From: Candidatus Poseidonia alphae
GTDB taxonomy: Archaea > Thermoplasmatota > Poseidoniia > Poseidoniales > Poseidoniaceae
DNA length: 44,122 nucleotides
Assembly (NCBI GenBank): GCA_002505405.1
Contig: DAVD01000045.1
Coordinates: 1 to 44,122 of the forward strand
Direction of reading: 5' to 3'
The notes below the pieces were generated by a model. The model was not told where the DNA came from, did no database searches, and saw only the letters and a list, made by a program, of their open reading frames with translations. This document shows, in pieces, positions 41,180 to 44,122 of this stretch. Each line of letters opens with the position of its first letter. The first letter of the stretch is position 1. Both the position numbers and the translations under genes were made by a program.

Positions 41180-43963
41180 TCAGAGATAAACATCTTTCAG
41201 ATGAAGGGAATGATGAGAGACGAGGTCTCCATCTCTTGCTTGCTGAAGCAATTGCTTCCCTTCATCACTGTGAACATAAACAGCATGCCCAGGACTTACA
41301 TGTGCGTTCCATTGCGCCTCAAACCACTTTGCATGTTGTTTCTTTACTGCGAGGCATGAGGGCACCCTGTGATACATGACGAGTTCATTGCGCCCCTTTC
41401 GGAGGTACTTGGCCAACATTTCGGGAAGGAGTTTTGACAGGAACGTCTCATCAAAGAATACTGAACTGCGACCAATGATGTATCGTGCATCTTCCAATCC
41501 TCCAAAGACCTCACTCAGGGCCTGAGCGAACATATCGGATTCCTCCTGTGTACATCCTTCAATGAAGTAGCGATACCAGCCTCCGCCCCGTTCACCTCCG
41601 CCGAGTTTACTTCCACGAGGGAGCAGTCCTGCGTCCCACATAGCATTGGCTACGGCGGTGATAATGGAACGGTTCAATGAAGCGTCAGTCCACGGGTCAG
41701 CATGCTTTCCGAATTGGAACCCAAGTCCACCGCCATCTCCTGATGAGCTCGGCTTGAATTCCAACGACTTCCGGGATTCTGCTGAAAAGGGCTCACCTAT
41801 GCCCCACATCGTTCGAGTCTCTGGGCGTCGGCGTGAGCGTTCAAGCATCTCCTGATTCAGAACTGCCATTCCTTCGTTGATTCCTTCGGGTTGAAGTTCA
41901 GTAAAAGCGGCATGGACATGACCCACGCCTTTCTCTATAGAACCATCGTCGCAAACGCCAAAGAGATTGGTGTGCTTCTTACGGAACCGGTCATAATCAT
42001 CAAATCCCTTGATGAATTCTTCAGCCAAACAAATGACATCCCAATTGTTGGCCACTTTGTTTGGCCATGTCTTGTCAAGGCGCATCGAACGGCCTCGGAG
42101 TTGATTGATACTCATGCTCGTCGTTACCGTTGTAAGGTCGATGAGGACATTGATTCGGGATGCATCCCAACCTTCGCCCAACAAGCCACGGGTTCCAATC
42201 AAACACTTTGTGAAACCCTCTTGGAAGAATTCCGTAACCATTGTAGAATAATATCGGGGCGCCCAGTCTGCCCCTGAACCGTGAATGTGATGGAATCGCC
42301 CCAAGGGTTCATCCCTGAATTCAATGCTGAGTTCGCGTTCAGCGACCCATTGACGGGCTTTGATGAGAAATCGCTCACTTACGTCGTCGTCGATCAAGAG
42401 GGTACTGCCCGTCATCAAAACAGGGTCAAGTTGGTCTCCAACTTCGCACTCTACAAGCGCCTTGAATACGCCAATGGCACCACCGGCCTCATCATCATGA
42501 ATTCCTTCAATGAGGGCAGTAGAAGATGTCTTCTCAAAATCTGTTACGACCACACAACGTAAAGCCGATCCCATTGATTCAAATTCAACCTTCAAAATCT
42601 CAGAAAGTGCAGATGTTTTTTCCGCAGCATAAGCGAGAATCCGACTGACAGGTGATGCGCATGGCCGAGCTCCACTTTCAGTGATCTGATATCCAAGCAA
42701 GCGAAGCCGGTCAGTCACGTCTTCAGCCAGTTGATGGTCTGCTTCATGTTCGGAACGACGTAGTCCAAACCGTACGTATCGGTCCAACAATGGTCGTAAA
42801 AGTACGATCTCCGGTGAGGCTTCGTTAAAGTCGTTAACTCCCACCGCAACCCTCGGAACACCTTTGGGTAAATTCCGTCCGATGCGAGGAAGGTAAGCAC
42901 GGGCAGCTTGAGAAAAATCGGGAAGGGTTTTGTCAAATTCTCTCCAAGAGAGTACACCTCGTCCGGGAATCGTTTTTGATTCAAGATTTGAAAACAGCCA
43001 ATCCGGGAACGGTAAGGCTCGAGAAGTATCTTCACGAACTTGGGAGATCTCATCGACAACTGATAAAAATGAACCATCGGCCTCGCTTATGTAAGCCAAT
43101 TCCTTGGCGGAGGGTCGTACAAAGTAGCACAAATCTTGGTATGGGGCTAAGTTGGAATCACGGACCAATGCAGGTGTTGGGACCTCATAGTCCACATCAC
43201 CAAGAAGGTCCGAGTAGTGTTGAGCATCTTGTACAGCCTCAGGGTTTGGAGGAGTTGCTGTCAAGCCAAGAATAACAGGATCGTCAAAGGCATCTTTGAG
43301 TTCAACCAGGACCTTCCCCCAATGCTCGGTAAGATGGTGGCATTCGTCGAGAATAATGAGGCCGATGTTCGCTTCTTTCAGCCGTTCGATGGCTTTGAGT
43401 GAATTCGCATTGAGCCAGGACATGCTACCGCTGACTTCCGACATCGCATCTCTTGCTTTCTTCCGAAACCCTTTCATTTGCTTTTCATAATATGATGTGT
43501 TTTTGGCGCTCAAATCCTCAATCCATGCTTGTCCAGAAGCTCTATCGATGGCTTCACCCATTTCCATTAACTTCTCGATCCACAGTTCCGTTGCTGCCGC
43601 TTCCAAGTCGTCACCCTTTGTGCGAACCATTGTCAGCGATTGATAGGTAAGGGATGTAAGCAGTCCAGGTACTTGAGAGGACAAAACAACTTCTTCCTCC
43701 CTCCCATCCAAATCAAAAAGAGATGTACGGGCCACCCATTGTGCTTGAATTGCAGAATTCGGAGAAAGAACAAGGGTGGGGAGACGGACGAGGTCAGCCC
43801 AGACATAGAGGCCGAGTATCGTTTTTCCTGAACCGGGAGGAGCCACAATGTGAAGTTGCTTTTCACCAGCATCAAGTTGCTTTTTGATGATCTCTGACGC
43901 AGCAATTTGTGATGGTCGGAGCTTCCCTGAAAATCCGATGTTACCAAATTCTGAGTTTGCCAT
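41180..43963 (-). CDS. SF2 DEAD/H-box helicase (restriction-type) with long C-terminal extension
   Basis: 927 residues. Walker A is APPGSGKT at 41-48, motif II DECHH at 206-210, motif III-like TATPP at 235-239, and motif VI QLRGRSMRLDKTWPN lies in the second RecA domain, following GTRGLLGEGWDAS. This is the Type III restriction/UvrB-like SF2 arrangement. An insertion (about 115-190) is charged and helical. The C-terminal 250 residues have no recognised family; they contain FKPSSSGDGGGLGFQFG and a GGGERGGGWYRYFIEG stretch. No nuclease motif is evident. ATG 43961-43963 has GGTGA 7 nt upstream and sits 14 nt behind the repeat-tailed gene, so they form an operon. Possible DNA repair or defence role. 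Confidence 0.85.
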   Translation of the reverse strand: MANSEFGNIGFSGKLRPSQIAASEIIKKQLDAGEKQLHIVAPPGSGKTILGLYVWADLVRLPTLVLSPNSAIQAQWVARTSLFDLDGREEEVVLSSQVPGLLTSLTYQSLTMVRTKGDDLEAAATELWIEKLMEMGEAIDRASGQAWIEDLSAKNTSYYEKQMKGFRKKARDAMSEVSGSMSWLNANSLKAIERLKEANIGLIILDECHHLTEHWGKVLVELKDAFDDPVILGLTATPPNPEAVQDAQHYSDLLGDVDYEVPTPALVRDSNLAPYQDLCYFVRPSAKELAYISEADGSFLSVVDEISQVREDTSRALPFPDWLFSNLESKTIPGRGVLSWREFDKTLPDFSQAARAYLPRIGRNLPKGVPRVAVGVNDFNEASPEIVLLRPLLDRYVRFGLRRSEHEADHQLAEDVTDRLRLLGYQITESGARPCASPVSRILAYAAEKTSALSEILKVEFESMGSALRCVVVTDFEKTSSTALIEGIHDDEAGGAIGVFKALVECEVGDQLDPVLMTGSTLLIDDDVSERFLIKARQWVAERELSIEFRDEPLGRFHHIHGSGADWAPRYYSTMVTEFFQEGFTKCLIGTRGLLGEGWDASRINVLIDLTTVTTSMSINQLRGRSMRLDKTWPNKVANNWDVICLAEEFIKGFDDYDRFRKKHTNLFGVCDDGSIEKGVGHVHAAFTELQPEGINEGMAVLNQEMLERSRRRPETRTMWGIGEPFSAESRKSLEFKPSSSGDGGGLGFQFGKHADPWTDASLNRSIITAVANAMWDAGLLPRGSKLGGGERGGGWYRYFIEGCTQEESDMFAQALSEVFGGLEDARYIIGRSSVFFDETFLSKLLPEMLAKYLRKGRNELVMYHRVPSCLAVKKQHAKWFEAQWNAHVSPGHAVYVHSDEGKQLLQQARDGDLVSHHSLHLKDVYL

Positions 43964-43977
43964 TTAGGCTCACCCTA

Positions 43978-44122
43978 TCAGCGAGGCGGACCGCGCTTTG
44001 GACCACCAGGAGGGCCGCCGCTCTTCTTTGGACCCCCAGGAGGACCGCCGCTCTTCTTTGGACCGGATGGACCGCCGCCCTTCTTTGGACCGCCAGGAGG
44101 ACCGCCGCTCTTCTTCGGACCG
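43978..44122 (-). CDS. C-terminus of a protein with Pro/Gly/Lys repeats (5' part outside window)
   Basis: The minus-strand frame is open from the window edge to TGA 43978-43980. It codes 47 residues built from GPKKSGGPPG-type units and ending in PKRGPPR. The tail is strongly basic and certainly disordered; such tails often bind nucleic acids or form condensates. The rest of the protein is not visible, so no function is assigned. The helicase gene begins 14 nt after its stop. Confidence 0.75.
   Translation of the reverse strand, partial: GPKKSGGPPGGPKKGGGPSGPKKSGGPPGGPKKSGGPPGGPKRGPPR
43981..44122 (-). repeat. Imperfect about 30-bp tandem repeats coding PKKSGGPPGG
   Basis: Four to five units with the core CGCCGCTCTTCTTTGGACC (plus strand) run to the window edge. 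They are in frame with the stop at 43978. Base changes between units are mostly silent, which suggests the peptide is selected. Confidence 0.8.

Noticed and set aside
43981..44122. Tandem repeats at the window edge as a CRISPR or intergenic satellite
   Set aside because: They are continuous in one minus-strand frame with a stop codon and differ mainly by silent changes.

Overview
The window looks like a chromosomal segment of a planktonic Marine Group II euryarchaeon (Candidatus Poseidoniales) or a close relative. The archaeal evidence is a thermosome, a 35-residue eL41 ribosomal protein gene, an intron-containing tRNA-Trp whose intron carries a box C/D methylation guide, TATA boxes about 25-30 nt in front of start codons (leaderless style), and an archaeal-length triosephosphate isomerase. 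The MG-II assignment is an inference from secreted peptidases with C-terminal membrane anchors, bacterial-type metabolic genes (folB, msrA, pruA, ubiX) and large Ig-fold surface proteins. No rRNA, CRISPR array, insertion sequence or integrase was seen.

Layout. 1-12.3 kb is read entirely on the minus strand. It holds a ferredoxin-flavodoxin-SdhB-like fusion cut by the window edge, the thermosome, a 1152-residue surface protein coupled to a polytopic membrane protein, a small membrane protein coupled to a class I aminotransferase, and a secreted subtilase. 12.3-12.65 kb carries tRNA-Trp and eL41. 12.7-15 kb (minus) has a TPR protein and an Nei-type DNA glycosylase. A plus-strand coiled-coil membrane gene follows (15.1-16.15 kb). 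16.15-22.1 kb is a compact minus-strand block of eight genes: a carboxypeptidase-regulatory-like membrane protein, two M28 peptidases, UbiX, a parvulin, FolB and two small proteins of unknown function. YjbQ (plus) then converges on a 1146-residue subtilase with calcium-binding repeats (22.7-26.1 kb). 26.3-37.2 kb is mixed: a YjdF-like membrane protein, a CDP-alcohol phosphatidyltransferase, an AT-rich patch with small membrane proteins, MsrA, P5C dehydrogenase, a PrsW-like protease, a DUF92 protein, a large membrane protein with a cysteine-free thioredoxin-like domain, and a Cas4/RecB-like protein with a degraded active site. 37.1-41.2 kb carries central metabolism: tpiA, an NDP-sugar pyrophosphorylase and sucCD. 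41.2-44.1 kb (minus) holds an SF2 helicase downstream of a gene ending in Pro/Gly/Lys repeats.

How it fits together. The secreted or membrane-anchored S8 and M28 peptidases, P5C dehydrogenase and succinyl-CoA synthetase fit a heterotroph living on proteins and amino acids, with carbon entering the TCA cycle. MsrA, Nei, the parvulin and the thermosome are maintenance functions. The best-supported unusual item is the tRNA-Trp intron, whose two guide sequences can be matched base by base to C34 and U39. Others are the three-domain redox fusion with a cysteine-less SdhB-like module, a DSxMxG(D/N) motif shared by two nearby unrelated proteins, and a SAP domain joined to a membrane M28 peptidase.
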